This document shows, in pieces, positions 26,039 through 33,997 of a DNA stretch of 33,997 nt (position 1 is the first letter of the stretch; each line of letters starts with the position of its first letter). The notes beneath the pieces are model-generated. The model ran no database searches and was not told the origin of the DNA. It saw only the letters and a list, made by a program, of their open reading frames with translations. This DNA is from Gammaproteobacteria bacterium (GTDB taxonomy: Bacteria > Pseudomonadota > Gammaproteobacteria > Tenderiales > Tenderiaceae): assembly GCA_024277755.1 (NCBI GenBank), contig JAJRUN010000100.1, positions 1-33,997 on the forward strand, in the 5' to 3' direction. The translations under genes were made by a program, and so were the position numbers.

Positions 26039-26817
26039 TATTTAGACCATCTTCTCAATGCCGAAGGATTAAGGTCGCTTTCGGTGAAATCCGCGCCAAA
26101 CTGGTAGTCAGACCAGATAATTGTCGAGACAGCACCGGTCCTCAGGTTGGTCATCACCATTTTCATCGGTCGCCAATACTTGTCTGCAAACTTTTCGTAA
26201 TCGTAAAAACGCATTTCTTTTAACGGTCTTCCGTTAACATCATGATACAGCAGTCGCAAAGGGTGATAGATTTCCTGGTCTACCCATTCTCTTATCATTT
26301 TGTAGCTGGAGTAAGGATAAGCAGGGGTATTTTCGACAACAAAGGTTGGTTTGCCATCCAGAAGCTCATCTTTGATATATTTATAGGTATATTTTTTGAC
26401 TTCCCAGGTACCAACATCTTCAAAGGACAATTCGCTGCCCGCAAAACTGCCACTTTTATCTCTGGCAGCGAATCGTTTGGTACGACGAAGTGCGGGCATG
26501 TAGAGCCATTGATCATCCGGTTTCAGTCCATGTGAATAGGTTAAAGAGACCATTCCAGCCAGATCTCTGGGCTTCAGGAAGTTGACCAGCCGCTTGTCTC
26601 CATCACCAGGAACTTCAATCGTATACATGTTGAATTTTCGTTCGCTGGTAAACCCTCCTGGACCTTCCAGTGTCATTGTTCCCAATACAGCATAATTGCC
26701 AAAACCGGAGTCACGATGCTGTGTTTCTTTCGCTATTTCAAGCCCCCGGTCAACCTCTGCAAAAACCGAAAAAGTTGCTAATAAACCTGCTCCAAACAAT
26801 ATTGAACATTTTTTCAT
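26038..26817 (-). CDS. LolA-like outer membrane lipoprotein-sorting protein
   Basis: The 259-residue exported protein has a signal peptide (MKKCSILFGAGLLATFSVFA). The remainder fits the family annotated as outer membrane lipoprotein-sorting protein: RGLEIAKETQHRDSGFGNYA, the strand block VNFLKPRDLAGMVSLTYSHG, DDQWLYMPALRRTKRFAARD, and GSELSFEDVGTWEVKKYTYK. The fold is a half-open beta-barrel that can shelter acyl chains. Members often lie beside MMPL/RND transporters, so a carrier for a lipid across the periplasm is likely. Start and stop are both in TAATG overlaps with neighbours, so expression is coupled with the exporter and the barrel protein. Confidence 0.88.
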   Translation of the reverse strand: MKKCSILFGAGLLATFSVFAEVDRGLEIAKETQHRDSGFGNYAVLGTMTLEGPGGFTSERKFNMYTIEVPGDGDKRLVNFLKPRDLAGMVSLTYSHGLKPDDQWLYMPALRRTKRFAARDKSGSFAGSELSFEDVGTWEVKKYTYKYIKDELLDGKPTFVVENTPAYPYSSYKMIREWVDQEIYHPLRLLYHDVNGRPLKEMRFYDYEKFADKYWRPMKMVMTNLRTGAVSTIIWSDYQFGADFTESDLNPSALRRWSK

Positions 26818-29105
26818 TATAATTTCCTTGTCTTATAAACAACGGATGGCAGAAACAGGAAATCGAAGACCAGAGCCAGAGAAATAACAATCGCTGTCAT
26901 TAATCCCATCCATGCATTGATTTGAAAGCCTGAAACAGCCAAGCATGAAAAACCGGCAACCAAAACAATTGTGGTAATAAGAATCCCCGGTCCTGAGTGT
27001 TTCATTGCATTCAGGATTGCCTGACTATCATCGACATCTTTGCACTTTCGCTCCCTGCGGAGTGCTTCAATCAGGTGAATAGTATCGTCCACAACAATCC
27101 CCAGGGTGACAGCAACGATGGCAGCAACGGCCATACCGACCTCACCAACCACCAATGCCCAACCCCCCAGTGCGGCAGCGGGAGGAATAAAATTAGCCAG
27201 GGTCGCAAACACACCCAACACAAAAGATTTAAACAGGAAAAAAAGCAGGATAGATATTGCCAGTAGTGCGAGCAATGTTCCTTTCAGCATTTCGTCAATG
27301 TTGCGCTGACCAATATATGAAAAAAGAATACTTGTCCCTGTCGCTTTAGCAGTATCACTCAATAACGGAGTATGTTCTTTCATCCACTGTTCAGCACGCC
27401 GGGTAAGATCAAGCATTTCTGATGTCGAAGTATCATATAATGATACCGTTAATCTGCTTTCACTTTTATCCACGGTCACTTGGTCTCTGAGGCCAAGCCC
27501 CATGGGCAAAGACATTTCATACAGCCACAGATACTGAGCAGCAACATCTTTATCCGTGGGCAAAACATAACTCTCTTTATCGCCACCATTCATGGCGCGA
27601 TTGACAGTTTTCATGATATCCGCCAAAGAATGAACATGGGAAACTTCCGGTTGTTCTCTCAGCCAGCCTGAAAATTGGTTTAACTGGCTTAAGTACTCCG
27701 GGCCAGTGATGCCATCCGGGCTGGTTTCTGGCGAGTAATTAATGGTATAAAAGCCACCGATGTGCTCATTCATATAATCCGTATCATTTCTAAAATCAAA
27801 GCGCTCATCAAAATACTGGACATAACGGTCATCCAGTTTATTGGTCAGTGCAAGACTGGCCAGGCCAAGCCCCAGTACAAGAGAGGTTATAATCACTTTA
27901 TTTGTATGCCGGGTAACCAATCCATGCAAAAAGATCCATAACGACTCAGGCACCAATGGGCGCTGCTGAGATACTCGCCAAGGAAACAGCAAAAGAAAAA
28001 CCGGCAACAGGGTAAGACTGAAACCCCAAGCAAACAAGGTGCCAAAACTGGCAATCATTCCCAGGTGAGCAAAGGGAGGAGATTCACTGAACATCAGCGA
28101 AAAGAAGCCCACTGCGGTGGCCAGACTGGTCATGGTAATCGGGCGAATTGTTTCTTTTAAGCCTTGCTGTATCGCCCATGCCTTATCTTTATCTGGATTT
28201 TCCCGGCGGAAACGGGAAACGGCGGAAACAAGATGTATGCAGTCTGCGGTCGCCAGCGTCAAAATGATAAAGGGTGCTATAACGCTGGGCGATGAGAGGG
28301 GTATGCCCAGCATTCCGGCAACCCCCATTCCACAGGCAATCGCCGCGACCATGATCACCGTTATTGCTAAAACGACCCATACTGACCTGAATAACAACCA
28401 GAGCAGGAAAAGCATTAGCGTAACCATGATTGGTGTTAATAATGCGCCATCATTGGCACCGGCCTCACCGAATGCATTATCCAGTGCCAATGAGCCGGAA
28501 AGCCTTAAATCAAGTTCCTCATTGGTTGCTGAAAAATCAGCAATAATTTCCCTTGCCTGCTCCGTTAAATCAAATGCCGGGGCTCCCTGCACAGTGTCGT
28601 CCAAACGAAACTCGACAACCACCAGCCCGACCTTTGCATCACGGCTCAACAGCTGCCCAAGCAATATGGGTTCTTGCATTGCTGCCTGCTTTAGGGTTTG
28701 CGCATCCTGGAGGGAAATTTCATCTCCTTTCCGATAGAGATGATCGATGACTACATCATCCCCCTGTGCAACAACTCTTTGGAAATTTGTTACTGAATCC
28801 ACGCGTTTGGTGTGTGGCATCGCCCATGCTTTATCCGTTAAGGTTGTTAACGCCTGTAATTTTGATGGCGTAAACAAATCCCCTTTTTTAGCGGAAACGA
28901 TAAATATCAGGGTGTTTTCACGACCATATTTTTCTTCAAACTTTTCCAGTTCCAGAAGCTCAGGATTCTCATCCGAGAAAAATATCCTGGCATCACTTCT
29001 AAATTCCAGCCCGGCAATACCCGCTGAAATAATAAAAATCAATAACAGTGATATCGAAAATACAAACCAGGGGCGCGCCAGTATCCATTTGGCATAACAA
29101 TCCAT
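26817..29105 (-). CDS. MMPL/RND-family lipid exporter
   Basis: The 762-residue protein has the duplicated RND plan: membrane segment 1 (VFSISLLLIFIISAGIAGLE), a large periplasmic loop, a group of five segments including PIMVTLMLFLLWLLFRSVWV, a second anchor (VIITSLVLGLGLASLALTNK), a second loop and a final group. The TADCIHLVSAVSRFRRENPD and GIVVDDTIHLIEALRRERK segments carry the acidic residues of the proton-relay region. MMPL proteins such as HpnN move hydrophobic lipids out of the inner membrane. The start has AGGAG inside the 3' end of the AOS gene, six bases separate the two, and it overlaps the LolA-like gene (TAATG). The likely cargo is the operon's amino-lipid, by inference. Confidence 0.92.
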   Translation of the reverse strand: MDCYAKWILARPWFVFSISLLLIFIISAGIAGLEFRSDARIFFSDENPELLELEKFEEKYGRENTLIFIVSAKKGDLFTPSKLQALTTLTDKAWAMPHTKRVDSVTNFQRVVAQGDDVVIDHLYRKGDEISLQDAQTLKQAAMQEPILLGQLLSRDAKVGLVVVEFRLDDTVQGAPAFDLTEQAREIIADFSATNEELDLRLSGSLALDNAFGEAGANDGALLTPIMVTLMLFLLWLLFRSVWVVLAITVIMVAAIACGMGVAGMLGIPLSSPSVIAPFIILTLATADCIHLVSAVSRFRRENPDKDKAWAIQQGLKETIRPITMTSLATAVGFFSLMFSESPPFAHLGMIASFGTLFAWGFSLTLLPVFLLLFPWRVSQQRPLVPESLWIFLHGLVTRHTNKVIITSLVLGLGLASLALTNKLDDRYVQYFDERFDFRNDTDYMNEHIGGFYTINYSPETSPDGITGPEYLSQLNQFSGWLREQPEVSHVHSLADIMKTVNRAMNGGDKESYVLPTDKDVAAQYLWLYEMSLPMGLGLRDQVTVDKSESRLTVSLYDTSTSEMLDLTRRAEQWMKEHTPLLSDTAKATGTSILFSYIGQRNIDEMLKGTLLALLAISILLFFLFKSFVLGVFATLANFIPPAAALGGWALVVGEVGMAVAAIVAVTLGIVVDDTIHLIEALRRERKCKDVDDSQAILNAMKHSGPGILITTIVLVAGFSCLAVSGFQINAWMGLMTAIVISLALVFDFLFLPSVVYKTRKL

Positions 29106-29111
29106 GTAACT

Positions 29112-30428
29112 TTATACTCCTGAAAAACTTGTGGTGTTCGCCAGTATTCTTTTTAAAGAGTCCAGCGTATAAATAAAATCTTTCTGCGTATGTTCTGAGG
29201 TGATAAAAAATCGAAGACGTGCTTCATTTTCAGGAACCACGGGATACATAACCGCATGGGCAATAATGCCGATTTGTTGTAAATCAGACATCAGGTGAAG
29301 AGCTAGCATGCTATCTCCCAACATCACGGGAACAACAGCGGAGGCACCGCTCTCTCCGGTATCAAATCCCCGCTCTCGCGCCAACTGTGAAAATTGGCGA
29401 ACATTATTTTGCAGACTTTCCACTCTCCATGACTCTTCCAACATAATTTTGACGGCTTCATTGGCTGCTGCGGCAGATGCGGGTGGCAATGCCGTACTGT
29501 ATAAAAGTATGCCCGGTGCGAAAAAACGCAGCAGCCTTATCATTTTTTCAGAGCCACCCAGAAAACCACCACAACTGGCAAAACTTTTGCTCAGTGTGCC
29601 CATAACAATATCGACCTGTTCAGCATCAACAGCCCAGTGCTCACATAAACCCCGCCCACTTTTTCCGACCACACCCAATGAGTGAGCCTCATCCACCATC
29701 AGCCAACAGTTGTGTTTATTTTTAAGTTCCACAAGGCGCGGGAGGTCTGCAAGATCGCCATCCATGCTGTAAGCTCCTTCCACAACGATCATTGCTTTTT
29801 GGTAATTTCCACGATTCTCGTTTAGTAAAATCTCCAGAGCATCAACATCATTATGGGGAAAAATAATCCGCCGACTATCCGCCATAACCGCCCCCATGAC
29901 GCCACTGTTATGCATGTACTCATCCATAATAATCAGATCGTGCTTACCCATGAGGTATCCGATTGTCGCAACGTTTGTCATATAACCACCGACCGTGGTT
30001 ACGCAGCTTTCAAAACCAAACGCATCGCACAAGGTTTTTTCCAGCTCGGTATGTATCTCCATTTCCCCTCCGACCATACGTGCGGCACCTGCATGTGTGC
30101 CGTATTGATCAAGAGAATTTTTGGCGGCATTAATGACACGCTCATCATTTGCCAGACCAAGATAGTTGTAACCCGAATAACAAATAAATGCCCTTTCCTG
30201 ACAGATCACCTTATTAGATAAATGACCAGAACGAGACATAAAATAAGGATTATTCATCCCTTTCCGCCCATAAATATCATCAATTTTTTCAATAATTTTA
30301 TAGTCTGCGTTATTCGTTACATCCATGAAACCAACGCTGGCGTTAACATCTTCAGCAGCTGTGTTGATCTTGTTTTTTCCCAAAAACTCCAACTTAAAAG
30401 ATGCCAATAAATCTGCATTTGCACTCAT
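29112..30428 (-). CDS. PLP-dependent alpha-oxoamine synthase
   Basis: The 438-residue enzyme belongs to the family of AONS, KBL, ALAS and serine palmitoyltransferase, which condense an acyl thioester with an amino acid and release CO2. The core has GYNYLGLANDERVINAAKNS, DQYGTHAGAARMVGGEMEIH, LMVDEAHSLGVVGKSGRG with the Asp and His around PLP, and GTLSKSFASCGGFLGG with the Schiff-base Lys. An extra N-terminal region of about 60 residues precedes the core. GGAG lies seven bases before the ATG. The gene follows the PKS gene by 18 bases, so the acyl donor is probably the PKS acyl chain on ACP, as known for PigH in prodigiosin and Fum8 in fumonisin. The amino acid cannot be read from the sequence. 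Confidence 0.93.
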   Translation of the reverse strand: MSANADLLASFKLEFLGKNKINTAAEDVNASVGFMDVTNNADYKIIEKIDDIYGRKGMNNPYFMSRSGHLSNKVICQERAFICYSGYNYLGLANDERVINAAKNSLDQYGTHAGAARMVGGEMEIHTELEKTLCDAFGFESCVTTVGGYMTNVATIGYLMGKHDLIIMDEYMHNSGVMGAVMADSRRIIFPHNDVDALEILLNENRGNYQKAMIVVEGAYSMDGDLADLPRLVELKNKHNCWLMVDEAHSLGVVGKSGRGLCEHWAVDAEQVDIVMGTLSKSFASCGGFLGGSEKMIRLLRFFAPGILLYSTALPPASAAAANEAVKIMLEESWRVESLQNNVRQFSQLARERGFDTGESGASAVVPVMLGDSMLALHLMSDLQQIGIIAHAVMYPVVPENEARLRFFITSEHTQKDFIYTLDSLKRILANTTSFSGV

Positions 30429-30446
30429 TAAAAATCTCCAATTGTG

Positions 30447-33400
30447 TTATGCCGCAATACCTTCCTGATTATCAACTTGTAATTGATCGAGGCATTTTTG
30501 TGCCAAAGTGGATATAGAGCCACTTCCAATCAGCTCCAGTGCTGACACGGATACTCCCAGAGTGACATCCAGACTCAGGCGAATCTCTGTTGCCATCAGG
30601 GAATCAACACCCAGTGATTCCAGGGGTCGGAAAGGATCAATCTGTCCTACCGGCATTTTCAATGCCGTGGCAAAAACGTCTGCTACCAATGAAACCAATA
30701 CCTGTATCTGTACTTCCTGATCAAGCACGGCAAGTTTTTCTGACAAACGTGATTTGACAGAACCATCATGCTCTTCTCTTGCTCCCTCAAGCACTGTGCG
30801 ATAACGCGATGAATGAAGCGCATTCACTTCATAGCCGCTCCACTTTCCCCAGTCGATCTGAGTAGAAATACTGATATTGGTTTGACCTGTTGAAATCGCA
30901 CGCTCCATACCATTCAGGCCCAGGTTAAATGAGAGCGGTGAAAGCCCAATTTGGGTCAGGTGATCACCAATCTTGCTGTCTTGGCTCAACATCCCCACGG
31001 AACCAATGGCACCCCAGTTGATGCTCATGCCAGCCTGATTATGCTGCTGCCGATATTCTGCCAAGGCATCAAGAAAACCATTTGCCGCACAGTAATTAGC
31101 TTGACGGCTATTACCCAGCAAAACAGAAATGGAAGAGTACAAAACAAAATGATCCAGTTGATGTGACTGTGTTGCAATATGAAGATTCCATGCACCTGTT
31201 GCCTTGGGAAGCATGGCCTTGCGCATATCTTCTTTTGTCATTTCTTCAAGCAGCTTGTCTTCCAGCAAACCTGCGGTATGAAAAACTCCTTTAAAGGGTA
31301 TTCCGGTTTCCTCTATTATCTTGATCATATTCTGAACCGAAGCAATATTCGCAAGATCACAGGGTAGCGCTGTAACATGTGGCCCCATAGCACCCAGCAT
31401 TTCCATAAACACCTGGTCATTACGATTTTCACCGGCCCTTCTACTGCACAAAACAATGTGTCCGGCACCCTGTCCAGCCAGCCATTTTGCCGTTTCTTTA
31501 CCCAGGCCACCAAACCCTCCGGTGACAAGGTAAACGGCATCGAAAGAAATATTGACGGCATCAATTGCTTGCGCAGGCAGCTCTGAATCATCATCAAAAT
31601 CCAAAACAACATCATGATCATTCGTTGATGGTCCGTTTTTCACGAACTGTTTTAATTTTATGCTATGCCCTCTAAATGTTGCGTTATCAACCGACATCGC
31701 CTCACGCAGGCATTGAGAAATTTGTGTTTTATTATTTTTTAGATCATTGGCCAGGCTGTAACGAATCAACGAACCTATGTTAGACCGACACATAAAGGCA
31801 CCATCGTTATGACCAAGATCAACAACAACACCTCCCTGCTCCAGAATATTAAAACCAAAAGCCCTGCCCCATTCATCAACAGGTGCGGCAAGTATCCCAA
31901 TTTTTTTATTGCCAACAATATCCTCTATTGCAATCTTATCCCAATGCCGATTGTTCGCCGAAACAGTAATGACTTCGATTTTATTTTTCTTGAGTAGAGA
32001 TGAGAGCGCCTGACCAAGCGCATTCTCATATACCAGTGCTATTGATTCGTCCGCCAGTGATATATTGTCAATGATCCGCTGAGCAGACGCCCTGTGTATG
32101 GCTTCACTGACAACAAACGAAGCTGACACAGCATCATCAATTTTTATCAATAAGCCAGTATCCATTGACACCAAAACATGTGAAGAAAGCGCGAGAGGGA
32201 TAATTCCTGCAACACGATCACCTGTATTATAATCTGCTACATTCATACCAACACGAGTAACACGGGCACACACACACATCAGTCCGGATTCATTGGCGTA
32301 ATCTTGAAATCCGTTAATGTTTTTGGGATAATTAATCGCTTCAATTTTCAATTCAATCTCATCGGCAGAAATTTCAGGTATCGCCTGCTCTGCCAATCCA
32401 AAAGCATGCTCATTTTCCGTCGGCACCAATTCAAATCTGTCACCCGATCTGGCAGAAAGTACCGTTTCATGCACTTCCGAAAAAAGACCTGAAGGTAACA
32501 ACTCTGAGAAGTAACGCCCTGAGCTTCTCAACGCAACTTCATCTTTGTTTCGATTGGAAAATAACTCTTTCAACAATGCTGTAATATTTTCATCATCCAC
32601 CATTTTTGGCAGATCAATAATGGTAGCCTTGAGATTATCGATTTCATTGAATGCCACCCGGCTCAAGCCAACCAATGCACCCTGAGCCGGAATAATGCTT
32701 GTATCAAAAGAGTCAACAATAAAGGCACCTCGCGTCACGATATATAATCGAGGAATAGATGTTTTTTTTGCCACTACCTGTATTAATTCGAGAAGGCGTT
32801 CGCTGGCTTGCATCCCGGTTGGATCCATCGCATTGTCATAGCCTGCATCAGCCATATACAAAACCGCATCAAATATTGTTGTGTCTATGCCGCCTGATGC
32901 CACATCATCCACAGTGGCGATGGTGCTATCAATAGTGGTTTTTTTTGTAATTTCAGAACATATTGTGCTGAAAATTGAAACATCACCTTCTTCAATGGCC
33001 AGCCACTTTTGGTTGACTGTCGTGAAGTTTTTCAACTCTTCAGCTTTCCATTCAAATCGAAGATCACCTCTTGGGTACTCTTTACGCTTATCCTTATTCA
33101 ATAAGGCAGAACACACCAGGCCGTTTATACTCGCAACCCTATTGCCGTCTTCATCGAACACCAACAAATCACATTCGACTTTTCGTGCAGTGCGTTTTTT
33201 CATGCGACCATGGCAATAAATTCGTGCAGGAAAAGCACCGTAAATTTTCATTTCATTAATGGCTGTCGGCAGAAACGCGCCTTTTTCAGGGTCCAGCAAA
33301 CATAATACCGTTTGCAGGCAACCATCCAGCAGACTGGGATGCACTTGATAGTGATGGCTATCCTGGGCAAGATCATCCGACAAAACCAACTGACTGATCA

Positions 33401-33997
33401 CCTCATTACCATCATCTTTTAAATAACAACAGGCAATTGGTTGAAAGAGCGATTGGTCTTGCATGGAAAATTTTGCAAAATTCTGATAGACCTCAGCGGC
33501 CTGTAGTGATTTCTCAAACGTTGTTAACATATCTTGAACATCGACACTGGAATGCCCAGCGGCTCGCAACGGATAAATAAAGGCACTCGCATGCCGACTG
33601 ACCTGATCAGGGCTTTGTTCATCAAAACTTTTCACGGTGAATGCATCCCCCGCTTCATTCACCGCCACTTCCATATTGAGCGCTTTGCCTGCGTCAAGCA
33701 CCAGCGCCTTTTCAATAGAAATATCCGTCAGTCGCCACCCCTTGCCTGAATCCACCGACGCGCCCTGAGCACATTCAATCATGGCTTCGATATAACCTGC
33801 GGCAGGCATAATGGGAAGTCCATCAACAACATGGTCTTCCAGATAACTCAAACGATGGTCAGCGAGGTCACAGCGCCACACATTTGCTGCGGGAACTTTC
33901 ATCCCCAACAATGGCCGTTCAACATCATCCAGGCGGTCACGTCGCTGTGACTCGGATTCACGCCATAATATTTCACGCTGCCAGGGATAAACGGGCA
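30447..33997 (-). CDS. Type I polyketide synthase, C-terminal part (DH, degenerate ER, KR, ACP); 5' end outside window
   Basis: The open frame enters from beyond 33997 with PVYPWQREILW, the usual linker after an acyltransferase domain, so KS and AT lie outside. DH: HVVDGLPIMPAAGY (about 33829) and LLDGCLQTV (about 33320) fit the HxxxGxxxxP and DxxxQ motifs. ER region (about 32400-31700): fold-like GDRVAGIIPLALSSHVLVSM is present, but the NADPH-binding GGVG pattern is replaced by ENALGQALSSLL, so this domain looks inactive. KR: VTGGFGGLGKETAKWLAGQG and catalytic SSISVLLG...NYCAANGFLDALA. ACP: LGVDSLMATEIR with the phosphopantetheine Ser. There is no thioesterase, which fits off-loading by the alpha-oxoamine synthase encoded 18 bases downstream. 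It may act iteratively, but that is inference. Confidence 0.95.
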   Translation of the reverse strand, partial: PVYPWQREILWRESESQRRDRLDDVERPLLGMKVPAANVWRCDLADHRLSYLEDHVVDGLPIMPAAGYIEAMIECAQGASVDSGKGWRLTDISIEKALVLDAGKALNMEVAVNEAGDAFTVKSFDEQSPDQVSRHASAFIYPLRAAGHSSVDVQDMLTTFEKSLQAAEVYQNFAKFSMQDQSLFQPIACCYLKDDGNEVISQLVLSDDLAQDSHHYQVHPSLLDGCLQTVLCLLDPEKGAFLPTAINEMKIYGAFPARIYCHGRMKKRTARKVECDLLVFDEDGNRVASINGLVCSALLNKDKRKEYPRGDLRFEWKAEELKNFTTVNQKWLAIEEGDVSIFSTICSEITKKTTIDSTIATVDDVASGGIDTTIFDAVLYMADAGYDNAMDPTGMQASERLLELIQVVAKKTSIPRLYIVTRGAFIVDSFDTSIIPAQGALVGLSRVAFNEIDNLKATIIDLPKMVDDENITALLKELFSNRNKDEVALRSSGRYFSELLPSGLFSEVHETVLSARSGDRFELVPTENEHAFGLAEQAIPEISADEIELKIEAINYPKNINGFQDYANESGLMCVCARVTRVGMNVADYNTGDRVAGIIPLALSSHVLVSMDTGLLIKIDDAVSASFVVSEAIHRASAQRIIDNISLADESIALVYENALGQALSSLLKKNKIEVITVSANNRHWDKIAIEDIVGNKKIGILAAPVDEWGRAFGFNILEQGGVVVDLGHNDGAFMCRSNIGSLIRYSLANDLKNNKTQISQCLREAMSVDNATFRGHSIKLKQFVKNGPSTNDHDVVLDFDDDSELPAQAIDAVNISFDAVYLVTGGFGGLGKETAKWLAGQGAGHIVLCSRRAGENRNDQVFMEMLGAMGPHVTALPCDLANIASVQNMIKIIEETGIPFKGVFHTAGLLEDKLLEEMTKEDMRKAMLPKATGAWNLHIATQSHQLDHFVLYSSISVLLGNSRQANYCAANGFLDALAEYRQQHNQAGMSINWGAIGSVGMLSQDSKIGDHLTQIGLSPLSFNLGLNGMERAISTGQTNISISTQIDWGKWSGYEVNALHSSRYRTVLEGAREEHDGSVKSRLSEKLAVLDQEVQIQVLVSLVADVFATALKMPVGQIDPFRPLESLGVDSLMATEIRLSLDVTLGVSVSALELIGSGSISTLAQKCLDQLQVDNQEGIAA

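Noticed and set aside
1..33997. CRISPR arrays, tRNA or rRNA genes, full insertion sequences
   Set aside because: No regular short repeats with spacers, no cloverleaf or rRNA-like sequence and no transposase reading were seen.

Overview
The window looks like chromosome of a Gram-negative gammaproteobacterium. The housekeeping block (nadC, hda, an AI-2E/PerM transporter, a CDP-alcohol phosphatidyltransferase, a DUF2066 protein, purM, purN, a DUF3108 protein, dcd) has a gene neighbourhood typical of that class. Type I secretion parts with a TolC-like channel, Wzm/Wzt-type glycan export and a beta-barrel outer membrane protein confirm a two-membrane envelope. I cannot name the species.

Region 1 (1-10454, minus strand) is an S-layer-type secretion locus. 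In transcription order it holds a 1485-residue cysteine-free, Ca-binding surface protein, a strong terminator, an 82-residue DUF6447-like protein, a SapC-family protein, a type I secretion ABC ATPase/permease, an HlyD-type adaptor and a TolC-type channel cut by the window start. The order matches the Campylobacter sapCDEF logic. About 490 bases of leader lie upstream of the surface-protein gene.

Region 2 (10943-14697, minus strand) is glycan export: a Wzm-like permease, a Wzt-like ATPase carrying a carbohydrate-binding domain and a C-terminal GNAT-like acyltransferase fusion, and a decayed PIG-L deacetylase gene. It may provide the surface glycan to which the S-layer binds (inference). Region 3 (14945-16741, plus strand) is an unrecognised 598-residue membrane-anchored protein. 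Its stop codon is overlapped by a 138-bp MITE-like element with inverted repeats and a 5-bp target duplication.

Region 4 (16930-24548) is the conserved housekeeping block. The minus-strand genes DUF2066-pgsA-perM-hda-nadC are tightly packed with overlapping stops and starts, and purM-purN-DUF3108 diverges from them. The divergent promoter region contains a pair of inverted repeats of a motif I recall as widespread in bacterial intergenic DNA. dcd converges on the DUF3108 gene.

Region 5 (24839-33997, minus strand) is the most interesting accessory region. It is a compact operon of a type I polyketide synthase (window holds DH, a degenerate ER, KR and ACP), a PLP-dependent alpha-oxoamine synthase, an MMPL/RND exporter, a LolA-like periplasmic lipid-carrier protein and an outer membrane beta-barrel. 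The last three are joined by TAATG stop/start overlaps. The layout suggests that an acyl chain is built on the PKS, condensed with an amino acid by decarboxylation, and then carried through the inner membrane, periplasm and outer membrane by dedicated partners. The product is unknown.
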